A stretch of 64,000 bases of DNA from OMIW01 sp044235645. GTDB lineage: Bacteria > Bdellovibrionota_C > UBA2361 > OMIW01. Positions within the stretch are counted from its first letter, which is position 1. Every line of letters begins with the position of its first letter. The stretch covers positions 1-64,000 of the forward strand of contig JBIIHQ010000003.1 of NCBI GenBank assembly GCA_044235645.1, read 5' to 3'. Shown in pieces: positions 45,540 to 54,224 of this stretch. The notes beneath the pieces were generated by a model, which was not told the origin of the DNA, did not search any database, and was given only the letters and a program-made list of their open reading frames with translations. Made by a program: the position numbers and the translations under genes.

Positions 45540-48515
45540 ATGAATTCTCCCGCACCTCTCCAGTGTCCGTCTCCTTATCGTCTATTCACTATCCACCCCT
45601 CCGGTCTCTCTAAAGGAGACTACCAACCCAAATCTTCCCTCTCTGCTCCCTGCCTTCCCCCTGGTAACACGCCGATCGAAGACCTCCCCCCGTTTGTTCA
45701 GCGGATCGCTGAGGCCTTCTCAACCCGACAGGCACTCCTCGCCTATGCGCGACATGTGGCTATTGGCGGGCGCGACGTTCGTCCGACTCTCCCCCTTGCA
45801 ACCCACTGGATTGATGCCCTTGATGGAACGAACCTGATAGCTCTGAGGGACGGCAATCCATGGCAGGCTGACGCTACCCCCTCCTCCGACACTCATTACC
45901 GATCGTTCCCCGCATCGGTTCTCTGTTATGAGAGCCATCTCGCTGAATTCAGGTACGACTGGGAACGCAGCTCACGATTATTTCTCTTGAGACTCCCCGA
46001 TAGCGAGCACCAGGAGATTCTTGCAAACTGTTCGGATGGCCCCAGACCGACCGTTCCAGAGGCGTTTGGTTATCTGAGATACACCACACAATCGGACGGA
46101 TCTATCTGTATCTTAGAGATTCACAACGAACTTTTCGGTCGACTTACCTCGAGCATCCTCAAGGAGCAGTACCAAGACTGGGCGGTCGAACTTCTTGATG
46201 GCTTCACCCAATATGTCGCGCGTGCTGCCGATATAGTGAGCGTTATCGTCAAGCCCGAGGACGCCCAACGTTTTAATAAAAATCTGACCCGAACCATCAT
46301 CATTCCCCCAGCGTCAATGATGGAGGAAAGGTACGGCGATCTCGATTGCGGGCGCCCCACCCCCTGGGCGCAGCAGAACGAGGATGGCCTCTGGTATCTA
46401 CCAGGGATAGACACCGCGCAGATCGTCGAACGATACGTTGAAGCACCGACCCGATTGGGATTTGAGCAGCAGACCCTCGAGGGCTCTTTTTTTGCTAATA
46501 AAGAGGAGCTACCCCGAATAACCGAGGGACTCATCCTCAAGGTACTCTCTCCCCACTCAGACCGAGTAGTTCCGAAAAACACTCTCATCACCGAGCTCCT
46601 CCATCGCTGCTCTGCTGCCCCACCCGCAAGTCCTTCTCACAACAAACTTGATTATTTTAAACGGGCGGCGGAGGTTCTTTCGTCATATATCAACGGTGGC
46701 GACATCGAATCACCCCGCCTTCTGAGGACACTCTCGGTGCCGTCGGTGAGACCCAACGCACTCACGCTAGCCCCCTCCTTCGAGGTAGCCCCCGCTTTCA
46801 CCGTCAGCCTTGAGGAGATAATTCCGCCCTCCCTCGTCCAGGGTCTGAGGGAAAAATCTCCTGAATTCGCCTCTCATCTCCGCGAACTAACCGCGGTCCT
46901 TAACCGCCTCATCGATCCGAACTTCACCGTCATAAGCCGAGGATTCCAAGGGGGCATGGCCGATGATTGGGCTGAACTACCAGATCCTGAGCTTCCTCCG
47001 GGTTGCTACCTCTTTTTCGTCCAAGCACCTCATCAGAATAGACACCCCTCAATCCGAGTGGTGGTTGTCGATGATTCGAAAAACCATCGTATGTACTACC
47101 TGGGAATTAAGGGAGCAGGGATCGCCGAGCTCGGCGGCTGGCCCGTCCATAAACCCGGAACGGGAGAACGTGCCCCGATCTATCGAACAGAAGGAAAGGA
47201 TTCATTCGATCGGGCACCGTGGTGGGGTGGACTGACCTCTGTCGAGGCTCTTGAAGAAGCCCGCTATTCGCTCGCCCTTGCGACCCATCTCGCTGAGTTT
47301 CTTCCACACCTCGCAGACCGGGCATTAATCCCCCTTCGTCTCTCACTTCCCACCATGCTTCCCACCTGGAGCGAGAGCGACACGAGTTGGCAACTTCCGG
47401 AAGACTATGCCACGACGGTGCTCTCTCTCGGCCGACAGAGCTCAGCGCCTCCTGAGATTCACCAAGGCGAATCACCTAAGGAAGCCTCCGACCGCACCCA
47501 AAGCGTTACCATCGCGGGGGGCGAAGATCTCAACATTCTCGACCAGGTCGTCCGAGACACCGAAACCCTGCCTTCAGCACCGGATGAGGCCGCCATCATA
47601 GGACCCAGCAATCTGCTTGAGGACTACCCTGTCGAGCATCTCGTCGTACCGGAGGCATCGCCACAACCTGAACCGCCTCCCCCCGAGCTTGCTACCCTTA
47701 TCTCAACCTTTCCAAGCGACGTTCGTATCCACACCTTTTTCGATCGCATTTTCAATGGACCGCGGAATCAAGACACCCCTTTCGATCCCATCCGAGATAT
47801 CAACAAGACGATGCGGTTCCTCTACAATGTGCATGGATTCTCTCTGAATGAACCAACCGAGCAGTACGTTCCTCCTGACCTCATCCTCGACCCGCCCGCG
47901 ATCTGCGAATATCTCGCGATAATTGCCGAACTCAACAAGGAAAACGCCCAAGAGATCTACCGACGAGTCTGCGGTGACACCCTCGCGATCATCGAATCAG
48001 TTCACCACCGAGGCGGTCATCTTGGCGGAGGGCGAATCGAGCCAACGCTGGGGGTAATAGTAGGTGCGAGGAACGGGGGTGTGACCGCGATGAGAAACAT
48101 CGATATCGGAGGGGGAAATCAGAGCGGAAAAGGGGCGGGCATGCACGACGTCAGCGCATTATGCTACTTTCCATGGATGAACTCCCCGAGGGATCATTCC
48201 GACGATCAGTGGTACCACCAGCAGTACCTCAACACGCTTCAGGCGTTTGACCTCAGCTATTGGGCTGAAATGGAGCAATGTATGCGCATCTTTCTCACTG
48301 GCGCTCCGTATGAGAAAGGCGCCCGATGGATACGCCACCAGCTGACCGCCCTCAATGACGTCACCCTCTACTCCGCAGCCCCCTCAACCTCCAACATCCT
48401 GGCGGCAGCAAAGCTTATTCAAGAAGCCGAGCAGACACGAGCGCGCGTATCGATCGATGAAGTTAAAGGGCTTGTTATCCCCTCGGTGCTCCATCTCCTT
48501 TTCTCAGACTCATAG
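45540..48515 (+). CDS. Large orphan protein (991 residues)
   Basis: There is no signal peptide, membrane helix or domain I recognise. The first half is mixed alpha/beta. Residues about 660-750 are Pro/Glu/Ser-rich and look like a linker. The last 250 residues are a distinct domain (FSLNEPTEQYVPPDLILDPP, ELNKENAQEIYRRVCGDTLAII, GGHLGGGRIEPTLGVIV, NIDIGGGNQSGKGAGMHD, WYHQQYLNTLQAF, SAAPSTSNILAAAKLIQ). The gene's stop codon lies inside a REP-like repeat (48501-48555). A decayed copy of its C-terminal region lies at 50545-51006, showing past duplication. No ribosome-binding site is clear. Confidence 0.78.
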   Translation: MNSPAPLQCPSPYRLFTIHPSGLSKGDYQPKSSLSAPCLPPGNTPIEDLPPFVQRIAEAFSTRQALLAYARHVAIGGRDVRPTLPLATHWIDALDGTNLIALRDGNPWQADATPSSDTHYRSFPASVLCYESHLAEFRYDWERSSRLFLLRLPDSEHQEILANCSDGPRPTVPEAFGYLRYTTQSDGSICILEIHNELFGRLTSSILKEQYQDWAVELLDGFTQYVARAADIVSVIVKPEDAQRFNKNLTRTIIIPPASMMEERYGDLDCGRPTPWAQQNEDGLWYLPGIDTAQIVERYVEAPTRLGFEQQTLEGSFFANKEELPRITEGLILKVLSPHSDRVVPKNTLITELLHRCSAAPPASPSHNKLDYFKRAAEVLSSYINGGDIESPRLLRTLSVPSVRPNALTLAPSFEVAPAFTVSLEEIIPPSLVQGLREKSPEFASHLRELTAVLNRLIDPNFTVISRGFQGGMADDWAELPDPELPPGCYLFFVQAPHQNRHPSIRVVVVDDSKNHRMYYLGIKGAGIAELGGWPVHKPGTGERAPIYRTEGKDSFDRAPWWGGLTSVEALEEARYSLALATHLAEFLPHLADRALIPLRLSLPTMLPTWSESDTSWQLPEDYATTVLSLGRQSSAPPEIHQGESPKEASDRTQSVTIAGGEDLNILDQVVRDTETLPSAPDEAAIIGPSNLLEDYPVEHLVVPEASPQPEPPPPELATLISTFPSDVRIHTFFDRIFNGPRNQDTPFDPIRDINKTMRFLYNVHGFSLNEPTEQYVPPDLILDPPAICEYLAIIAELNKENAQEIYRRVCGDTLAIIESVHHRGGHLGGGRIEPTLGVIVGARNGGVTAMRNIDIGGGNQSGKGAGMHDVSALCYFPWMNSPRDHSDDQWYHQQYLNTLQAFDLSYWAEMEQCMRIFLTGAPYEKGARWIRHQLTALNDVTLYSAAPSTSNILAAAKLIQEAEQTRARVSIDEVKGLVIPSVLHLLFSDS

Positions 48516-48555
48516 AGGCTCCCTCAACAAGTACAGCATCTGGAGGCGGGATTAT
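48501..48555 (+). repeat. REP-like repeat, copy A (overlaps the gene stop)
   Basis: Begins TTCTCAGACTCATAGAGG and continues CTCCCTCAACAAGTACAGCA...GGAGGCGGGATTA. It shares its first 18 bases with copy B at 48607 and closely with copy C at 49255. The TAG in the repeat is the stop of the 991-residue gene. Confidence 0.6.
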
Positions 48556-48606
48556 CGCTAAATAGGACTTATCCTCAATCAAAACAGTATCTGAGCCCTC
48601 CATCTC

Positions 48607-48665
48607 TTCTTCTCAGACTCATAGAGGTACGCCCCGACACTGGCACAGCCATTGGGGGTGAGAAC
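48607..48665 (+). repeat. REP-like repeat, copy B
   Basis: TTCTCAGACTCATAGAGG followed by TACGCCCC..., GGCACAGCC and GGGGGTGAGAA. The 12 bases before it (CTCCATCTCTTC) also resemble the gene's own 3' end, so part of the coding sequence may have been copied with it. Confidence 0.6.
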
Positions 48666-49176
48666 CTCTATCGGTGGGAGAATAAATAGCCAAGTGGCTA
48701 TAACTTTGGAACAAATTGTAAAACTCAGCGCCGCGCCGACCCGCATTTTCTCTCGCTCGTGTGCTGCTCGAGCTTGGGCAATTTTTTTGGGGCCCCCGAG
48801 ACGCGCTTTGTCGGCTCGGGGGCTTATTCACCCTCTCACTCTCAACTTTCTCTCTTTCCCAGAGACTCTGCCAGACGTATCCGAACTGCGTTGCGACCCA
48901 TTGTCCCCTCCATGTGGCCTCTACAGCGGGATAGCTGGAGGATGAGTACATGGTGGCACAGATGAATGGCATGAGTGCCGACGCAGCTTCTTCGGGCAGT
49001 GTGCCGGGGTACTTTAACACGAGTCGAGGTCCCCCCGCGTCGTCGCCTATTCTCCAGGTTCGCCGATTATCGGACAGCTGGAAGGCCACCGAAGAGGCCA
49101 AAAGATCTTGAGAAATATCACCAAGAATTTCAACGAACTCTTCTTTCCGGGACGGAAGACAAACCAGTTTTTTCAT
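48619..49176 (-). CDS. Uncertain hypothetical protein near RAYT
   Basis: From the ATG at 49176 the frame encodes about 185 residues. The first 110 look protein-like (MKKLVCLPSRKEEFVEILGD, AFQLSDNRRTWRIGDDAGG, RLVLKYPGTLPEEAASALM, WVATQFGYVWQSLWE). The rest is Arg/Ser-rich, and its C-terminus runs into REP copy B. GGAGG lies 20 bases upstream, too far. It may be a truncated gene or non-coding. Similarity searches would decide. Confidence 0.35.
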   Translation of the reverse strand: MKKLVCLPSRKEEFVEILGDISQDLLASSVAFQLSDNRRTWRIGDDAGGPRLVLKYPGTLPEEAASALMPFICATMYSSSSYPAVEATWRGQWVATQFGYVWQSLWEREKVESERVNKPPSRQSASRGPQKNCPSSSSTRARENAGRRGAEFYNLFQSYSHLAIYSPTDRGSHPQWLCQCRGVPL

Positions 49177-49254
49177 TTTCTTTTGAAGAAAATAACCTCC
49201 GAAGTATCCGCCGCCCAACGCCGAAAAATCAACCCCTCCCCCCAAAAAACCTCT

Positions 49255-49310
49255 CTATCTCAGACTCATGGAGATTCCCCCACACGAGCACAGCCGCTGA
49301 GGACGGGAAT
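49255..49310 (+). repeat. REP-like repeat, copy C
   Basis: TATCTCAGACTCATGGAG, then ATTCCCCCACACGAGCACAGCC and a GAGGACGGGAATC segment, matching copies A and B at the core, the central CACAGC and the distal GGA-GCGGGAAT part. It lies about 180 bases from the 3' end of the transposase gene. Confidence 0.6.
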
Positions 49311-49354
49311 CAGGAGCTTTTTTCCAAAAACGCCCCGATGGTTTGGGGGGATTG

Positions 49355-49377
49355 GGATTTTGATGCTATCAAAATCC
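49355..49377. repeat. Perfect inverted repeat near the RAYT 3' end
   Basis: GGATTTTGAT (49355-49364), GCT, ATCAAAATCC (49368-49377). It lies just outside the 3' end of the transposase gene. It could be a structural end of a mobile unit or a weak terminator; no U-tract follows on either strand. Confidence 0.45.
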
Positions 49378-49492
49378 GCTATTCCCGGAATTTTTTTGAT
49401 AAAAAGAGCTTTGAAGGTGTGGCTCTCCGAGCGCGGCTGAGAGTCGCGGGTAGGAGAGGGAATTTTAAACGGCCGTTTCCCGAAGGGACGCC

Positions 49493-50419
49493 TTAGGTCA
49501 TCGGCCAAACGTAAGGACGATACGTGCCTTCGGGGAAATCAACGGAGAGATCCCCACTTCGGTACGCTTCAGAGGCGGCTTTAAACCGAAAGTAGATATC
49601 GAAGTACCACGCTTTCATCTCGGCGCGACGAATGTTGCACGCCGATAGGACACGAGGGCGATGAGTGGTAGGGCTCGAGGTTCTTGTGGATTTTGGTAAC
49701 GAGCCTGGCTTGATTCGTTTAAGGGCGGTTCGACCGAGAAAGCGCTTCCCCTCAGCAGCTCGGGCTTTGAGGATCTCTTGACGACGTTCCTCAAGCCGAC
49801 GAGTCATGAGGAGGGCGTACTCCTTCTGGGAGAGCTTTTCGTAGCCGGGGAGACGGGCGTATTGAAGGGTGAACTCCTCGAGAAAATCTCTCTTGTTGAC
49901 CTTTTTCCCCCACCGAGAGGCTTTGTAGTAGGCGGTCCAGTTCATGACCTTAAAGGTTCTCTTTATCCCCCACACGGCGTCATGGAAGCAGTTGTAGCCA
50001 GGGTAGTCAGAGATTTTTTCAACAAGGCCATCCTTGACCGGCTGGAGGACGGCGTAAAAGAAGTAGTTCTCGATATCAGTGCGGTCCGCGAGAAACTCGT
50101 TTGAATATCTTCTGCCCCAGACACCACCGCCCGAATATGAGGGTGTATATCGGGGGACGGCGCGGGCTATCGTTGATTTGAGGTCACGCAGGAAGTGGGC
50201 GCGATTATTCTTGTTGTTATGCGCGACGATGTGCAGGTGGTTGCCCTCAATAGCAAAGCCGTAGAGGGTGATCGTACGCCGAGTGGCGTACTTGGCAGTC
50301 AGCCCAAGAATCCGCTGCTCGAGGGATTCGTTGTTGACGAACCAGAGACGCGAATCTCTGGTTCGACTCGTGATAAAGTCTGAGTGTTCGTTCGTTTCGA
50401 TGCGGGGATGGCAGCCCAT
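49493..50419 (-). CDS. REP-associated tyrosine transposase (RAYT, IS200-like Y1 family)
   Basis: The ATG at 50419 is preceded by GGAGG at 9 bases, which selects it over an upstream open frame. Product about 308 residues. The HUH motif is HLH (61-63, in EGNHLHIVAH), and the catalytic tyrosine is Tyr122 in YFFYAVLQPVKDGLV, as in the 'YxxxNPVxAGL' block. A basic helical C-terminal domain follows. RAYTs nick and move REP sequences as single strands. The gene is flanked by REP-like repeats and lies between a gene and its decayed duplicate. Confidence 0.87.
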   Translation of the reverse strand: MGCHPRIETNEHSDFITSRTRDSRLWFVNNESLEQRILGLTAKYATRRTITLYGFAIEGNHLHIVAHNNKNNRAHFLRDLKSTIARAVPRYTPSYSGGGVWGRRYSNEFLADRTDIENYFFYAVLQPVKDGLVEKISDYPGYNCFHDAVWGIKRTFKVMNWTAYYKASRWGKKVNKRDFLEEFTLQYARLPGYEKLSQKEYALLMTRRLEERRQEILKARAAEGKRFLGRTALKRIKPGSLPKSTRTSSPTTHRPRVLSACNIRRAEMKAWYFDIYFRFKAASEAYRSGDLSVDFPEGTYRPYVWPMT

Positions 50420-50431
50420 CGGTGTTGTCCT

Positions 50432-50460
50432 CCGAGAGAGATAAAGTAGATCTCTCTCGG
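50432..50460. promoter_or_regulatory. Perfect hairpin upstream of the RAYT start
   Basis: CCGAGAGAGAT (50432-50442), loop AAAGTAG, ATCTCTCTCGG (50450-50460): an 11-bp perfect stem just upstream of the transposase ribosome-binding site. It could control translation, or be a transposase-binding hairpin; the loop contains GTAG, a tetranucleotide used by some RAYTs, which may be chance. Confidence 0.55.
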
Positions 50461-50544
50461 TTCGACACGTTGAAGAAATAGTTGCCAAAAAGTGGGGACA
50501 TTTCTCTGAAAATGAAGCAGGATTCCACTGGGTCCCCTCTCCTC

Positions 50545-51006
50545 AGCCGTCCCCTCAATCTGGCGAAGCAGCTCAAGAACATATATGAATTTTCCCTGAA
50601 TAACCCAATCGAGTAGTACGTTCCTCCTGAACTCATCCTCGATCCGCCGGCGATCTGCAAATATCTCACAATGATTGCCGAAATTAAGGAGAAGATCGCC
50701 GGAGGGATCATTCTGATTATCCGTGGTATGACCGGTAGTACCTTAACAACCTTCAGGGTTAGATCTCAGCTATTGGACTGAAATGGAGCAATCTGTGCGG
50801 ATCTTCCTCGCTGGCGCTCCGCATGAGAAAGGAGTCCACTGGGTAAACCACTAGGTGACAGCCCTCAATGACGTCACCCTCCACTCCGCAGCCCCCTCAA
50901 CCTCCAATATCCTGGCGGCAACGAAGCTCATACAGGAAGCTGAGGAGACACGAACACGCGTTCTATCTTACAAGATAAGGGGGCTCGTCATCCCCTCGCT
51001 CCGATA
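50545..51006 (+). pseudogene. Decayed duplicate of the 3' end of the 991-residue gene
   Basis: 50590-50700 matches 47838-47947, and 50701-51006 matches 48188-48495, with an internal deletion of about 240 bases. Long runs are nearly identical, for example GCCCTCAATGACGTCACCCT and CCCCTCAACCTCCAA. In-frame stops have arisen: GAG CAG TAC has become GAG TAG TAC, and CAC CAG CTG has become CAC TAG GTG. The fragment is therefore not functional. It shows an old duplication now separated by 2 kb that contains the RAYT. Confidence 0.88.
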
Positions 51007-51067
51007 GCCCTCAAATATATTCCTCTTGATCAGGAATTTGTGGGGAATGCGAACATCATCGATTAAT

Positions 51068-52489
51068 TCAGGGGCTCTCCTGATTGGCTGAATCAAGTCC
51101 TGCGGACGTTGAGCCCTGTTCCAATTCTTCAGAGGTAATGCTTCGGAAGTGTTGCTGAAGAACGTAGTCCAACTCGAGCCCGAATGAAACCTCTGAGCAT
51201 CGATAAAATACGGCGATATCGGCCTGAAGTGCCTCTCTCAACGCCTTGCAGGTTTCAGAAAATTGGTCTGATTCGATTACATCTCGGGATAATCCGTCAA
51301 AATCATCAATTCGAGACATGTCAATCGCCCCTTCCCGGAGAGAACAATCAAAACTTGCTTTCACCACATCAGCACCCTGACCGCTGTCCACCATCAGGAC
51401 CATCAACCGCCCGAATTGCGGCACTTGACCCCCGATATAATGCCATTCGGTCAATGTGACGATCTCGTTGGTAATCGCGATTCGTTGCTCCGCCTTCAGA
51501 AGAAGATCCTCTGCTCGCTGCTCAAAGCGCGCAAGCGCCACATCAGTGGCCCTCTTGAGCTGAATCGCCATCGATTGCTGTTCAGGATTCGCAACCACCT
51601 CATCTGTCGGAGCTTTAGCAGCAGGCAAAAGGAGAGACGCGATCTCACTTCCCGCAAGCAGATGGCTCTCAATGACCTGCGGAAGCTTTTTTCTTACCTC
51701 CGCTATCTGACGTTGACGGGCATCGATAAGGGCGTCTGGCCGAAGTTGCACCTTTGGATCATCGGGGCGACCCACGCCACTATCGAGCCACGCAAAATCC
51801 TCCTCAATCATCGCTGCCGCCAACGCGCATGAAAGCGCCTCTCTGAGCGCCCGCGCCGTTTTTACCGAGGGGGCGCGCTCATGCAGCTCTTTGAGGACCT
51901 CCAACATCTCCGGGTTTGAACCAGGCACCAGGTTATGGATCGCCCGTATATCGGGCACCGTCGAACCCCCCAAAAGTTGCTTGATATCGAGCCCCGCCGA
52001 AGAGGATGAGATGATTGGCGTACCTGTCTTACTCCTGAGTTCGGCCGGAAATGAATCGAGCAGCTCGTCATATGCAGCGCGGCCCTTCGGATCAATCAAC
52101 GTATCCTTTGCCAACACCAACACCGCCAACCTTCTCTGACCATCTTTTTCGTAATCGGTACCCTGTAATTTATTGGGGTTTACTCCTTTCACCTTCTCCC
52201 TAAACGCACTCTTAATCGCATCCGCATCCGCATCTCGCAAAACCCCGAGAACTGCATAAAAATCAGTCACATAGTCCACTCCATGCTGAGGCTCACCCCT
52301 CCGCTCGTTTCTCGCACATTCTTCATCTGTCGCCGACCCACTCCTCGATTCGCCAGAGGCGGGAATCGATGGAAGGTGTGCTGCTCCAAAATCCCCCTCT
52401 CGCGATGAGCCCTGAGTGTTCATTATCTCCGAAGTCATGAGATCGACTAAAACCTCTCGCGACGAGTCTTCCTGATGATGATTGTGCAT
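51068..52489 (-). CDS. J-domain-like protein without HPD motif
   Basis: The ATG at 52489 follows GGAGGAAGG. The product of 473 residues starts with a disordered Ser/Glu-rich part. Residues about 75-150 fit a J-domain (DFYAVLGVLRDADADAIKSAFREK...AKDTLIDPKGRAAYDELLD), but the HPD loop, needed to stimulate DnaK ATPase, reads NPN (KGVNPNKLQG). A long helical region and a C-terminal domain (HYIGGQVPQFGRLMVLMVDSG...) follow. It is probably a scaffold or a partner that does not activate Hsp70 in the usual way. No family is recognised beyond the J-like domain. Confidence 0.7.
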   Translation of the reverse strand: MHNHHQEDSSREVLVDLMTSEIMNTQGSSREGDFGAAHLPSIPASGESRSGSATDEECARNERRGEPQHGVDYVTDFYAVLGVLRDADADAIKSAFREKVKGVNPNKLQGTDYEKDGQRRLAVLVLAKDTLIDPKGRAAYDELLDSFPAELRSKTGTPIISSSSAGLDIKQLLGGSTVPDIRAIHNLVPGSNPEMLEVLKELHERAPSVKTARALREALSCALAAAMIEEDFAWLDSGVGRPDDPKVQLRPDALIDARQRQIAEVRKKLPQVIESHLLAGSEIASLLLPAAKAPTDEVVANPEQQSMAIQLKRATDVALARFEQRAEDLLLKAEQRIAITNEIVTLTEWHYIGGQVPQFGRLMVLMVDSGQGADVVKASFDCSLREGAIDMSRIDDFDGLSRDVIESDQFSETCKALREALQADIAVFYRCSEVSFGLELDYVLQQHFRSITSEELEQGSTSAGLDSANQESP

Positions 52490-52526
52490 GGACCTTCCTC
52501 CGTTTTGACCCCGAAAATTAGTCTAT

Positions 52527-54167
52527 TTATCCCCCAACCCACCCCCGAGCATCGGCAATAATCCGCTCAAGATGCGCCTCACTCTCAAAACTCTCAGCGT
52601 ATATCTTGTAGATATCTTCTGTCCCCGAGGGGCGGGCCGCAAACCAGCCGTTTGGGGATTCGAGCTTAAAACCGCCAATACTCTCGCCGTTGCCAGGGGC
52701 TTTAATTACGATACGACTCGCGGGGGCGCCAGCGACGGTTGCGGCGCCTAGCGATGCCTCGGTAATCTGTGCGAACCAGCGGCGCGCCTCGGGACCGCAC
52801 GGCTGATCAACGCGGCGATACCACAGCGGTCCATGAGTTGCCAGGATCTCGCTGAGCAGCTCATCCGGTCCGTGCCCCGTAACCGCCTTCATTTCAGCCG
52901 CGAGCAGCCCCATGATGATCCCATCCTTATCGGTGGACCACGGAGTTCCATCACGACATAAAAAGCTCGCCCCCGCGCTCTCTTCTCCCCCGAAGCCGAG
53001 CGTTCCATCAAAGAGCCCTGCCACAAACCACTTAAAACCGACCGGCACCTCGTACAACGAGGCCCCGACCGATGCAGCAACGCGATCTACCAACGAACTA
53101 CTCACCACCGTTTTACCAACGGCTAATCCTTTCGCCCATGCGGGTCGGTGGCGAAACAGATACGAGATCGCTACCGCCAGAAAGCGGTTCGGCTCAACAA
53201 GCCCCGCACTGCCGGCGATGATACCGTGACGATCGGCATCAGGATCATTGGCACACGCCAGGTCGTATCCCGCCACCCGCTCAACCAACGGGCCCATCAC
53301 ATCACGACTCGAGCAGTCCATCCGAATCTTGCCGTCGTGATCGAGCGCCATGAACGAAAATTGCGGATTAACGGCTCGATTAACCACCATGAGGTCGAGC
53401 CCCCAGCGCGATGCAATCCGATCCCAGTACTCAAGCGACGCCCCCCCCAGCGGATCCACCGCGATACGAACACCGGCACGCGCGATGGCCTCGATACCGA
53501 CCACCCGATCGAGTGCCTCAACATACGGTTCAACGAGATCACGACAGTGAAGCAACCGATGCCCTATCGTCTCAGAGAGCGGAATGGATCGAATCGCCCG
53601 TGAGTCATCTGTGAGAAGCTGATTTGCCCGTTTCTGAATCCACCCCGTCACTGGAGTCTCGGCGGGGCCACCATGAGGAGGATTGTATTTACACCCGCCA
53701 TCCTCCGGTGGGTTATGCGAAGGAGTAAGAACAATCCCATCCGCTTGTTCACTCGGTGCCCGCGCCCCTCCCAAACGCCCATCCCGATTGTACGCGAGAA
53801 TCGCCCGCGAAATGCTCGGAGTCGGGGTATAACCACCATCTTCCTGAATAATCGTCTCGACTCCATTTGCGAGCAACACCGCAATGACCGAGTCCTGCGC
53901 CTGATCCGAGAGCGCGTGCGTATCTTTACCGACAAAAAGGGGGCCTTCGATTCCCGCGTGCACCCGGTAATCGCAGATCGCTTGGGCTATCGCCATCACG
54001 TGAGATTCGGTGAAAGTGCCCGCCAACGAGGTGCCCCGATGCCCGCTTGTTCCGAAAGATACCGGTGCCGATGGTGCTGGTGCATCGTGATATGCGCGCC
54101 GAGCAGCCCCAACATCCATCAACAAAGATTCTGGCGCCTGCTTCCCGGCGAGTGGATGTTTTCCCAT
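52527..54167 (-). CDS. pgm: Phosphoglucomutase (alpha-D-glucose phosphate-specific)
   Basis: It interconverts glucose 1-phosphate and glucose 6-phosphate. The product of about 546 residues (ATG at 54167; an ATG at 54185 is also open) has the phosphoserine loop LTPSHNPPEDGG, the Mg loop ANDPDADRHG, the sugar loop GFGGEESAGAS and the phosphate-binding RPSGTEDIYK. Length and motifs match bacterial Pgm. The photolyase gene lies upstream, 57 bases away, on the same strand. Confidence 0.96.
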   Translation of the reverse strand: MGKHPLAGKQAPESLLMDVGAARRAYHDAPAPSAPVSFGTSGHRGTSLAGTFTESHVMAIAQAICDYRVHAGIEGPLFVGKDTHALSDQAQDSVIAVLLANGVETIIQEDGGYTPTPSISRAILAYNRDGRLGGARAPSEQADGIVLTPSHNPPEDGGCKYNPPHGGPAETPVTGWIQKRANQLLTDDSRAIRSIPLSETIGHRLLHCRDLVEPYVEALDRVVGIEAIARAGVRIAVDPLGGASLEYWDRIASRWGLDLMVVNRAVNPQFSFMALDHDGKIRMDCSSRDVMGPLVERVAGYDLACANDPDADRHGIIAGSAGLVEPNRFLAVAISYLFRHRPAWAKGLAVGKTVVSSSLVDRVAASVGASLYEVPVGFKWFVAGLFDGTLGFGGEESAGASFLCRDGTPWSTDKDGIIMGLLAAEMKAVTGHGPDELLSEILATHGPLWYRRVDQPCGPEARRWFAQITEASLGAATVAGAPASRIVIKAPGNGESIGGFKLESPNGWFAARPSGTEDIYKIYAESFESEAHLERIIADARGWVGG

Positions 54168-54224
54168 ATGCAAAGCACCTAACATGTTTTCAATTAAACA
54201 ACTGCCATCACTCTCGTAATCCGG

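Noticed and set aside
48776..48832. GC-rich hairpin (GCCCCCGAG/CTCGGGGGC) as a terminator
   Set aside because: It has no U-tract on the correct side for either strand; it may just be part of a repeat.
48975..49496. Plus-strand frame of 173 residues opposite the RAYT region
   Set aside because: It crosses REP copy C and an inverted repeat, with a sequence that looks non-coding.
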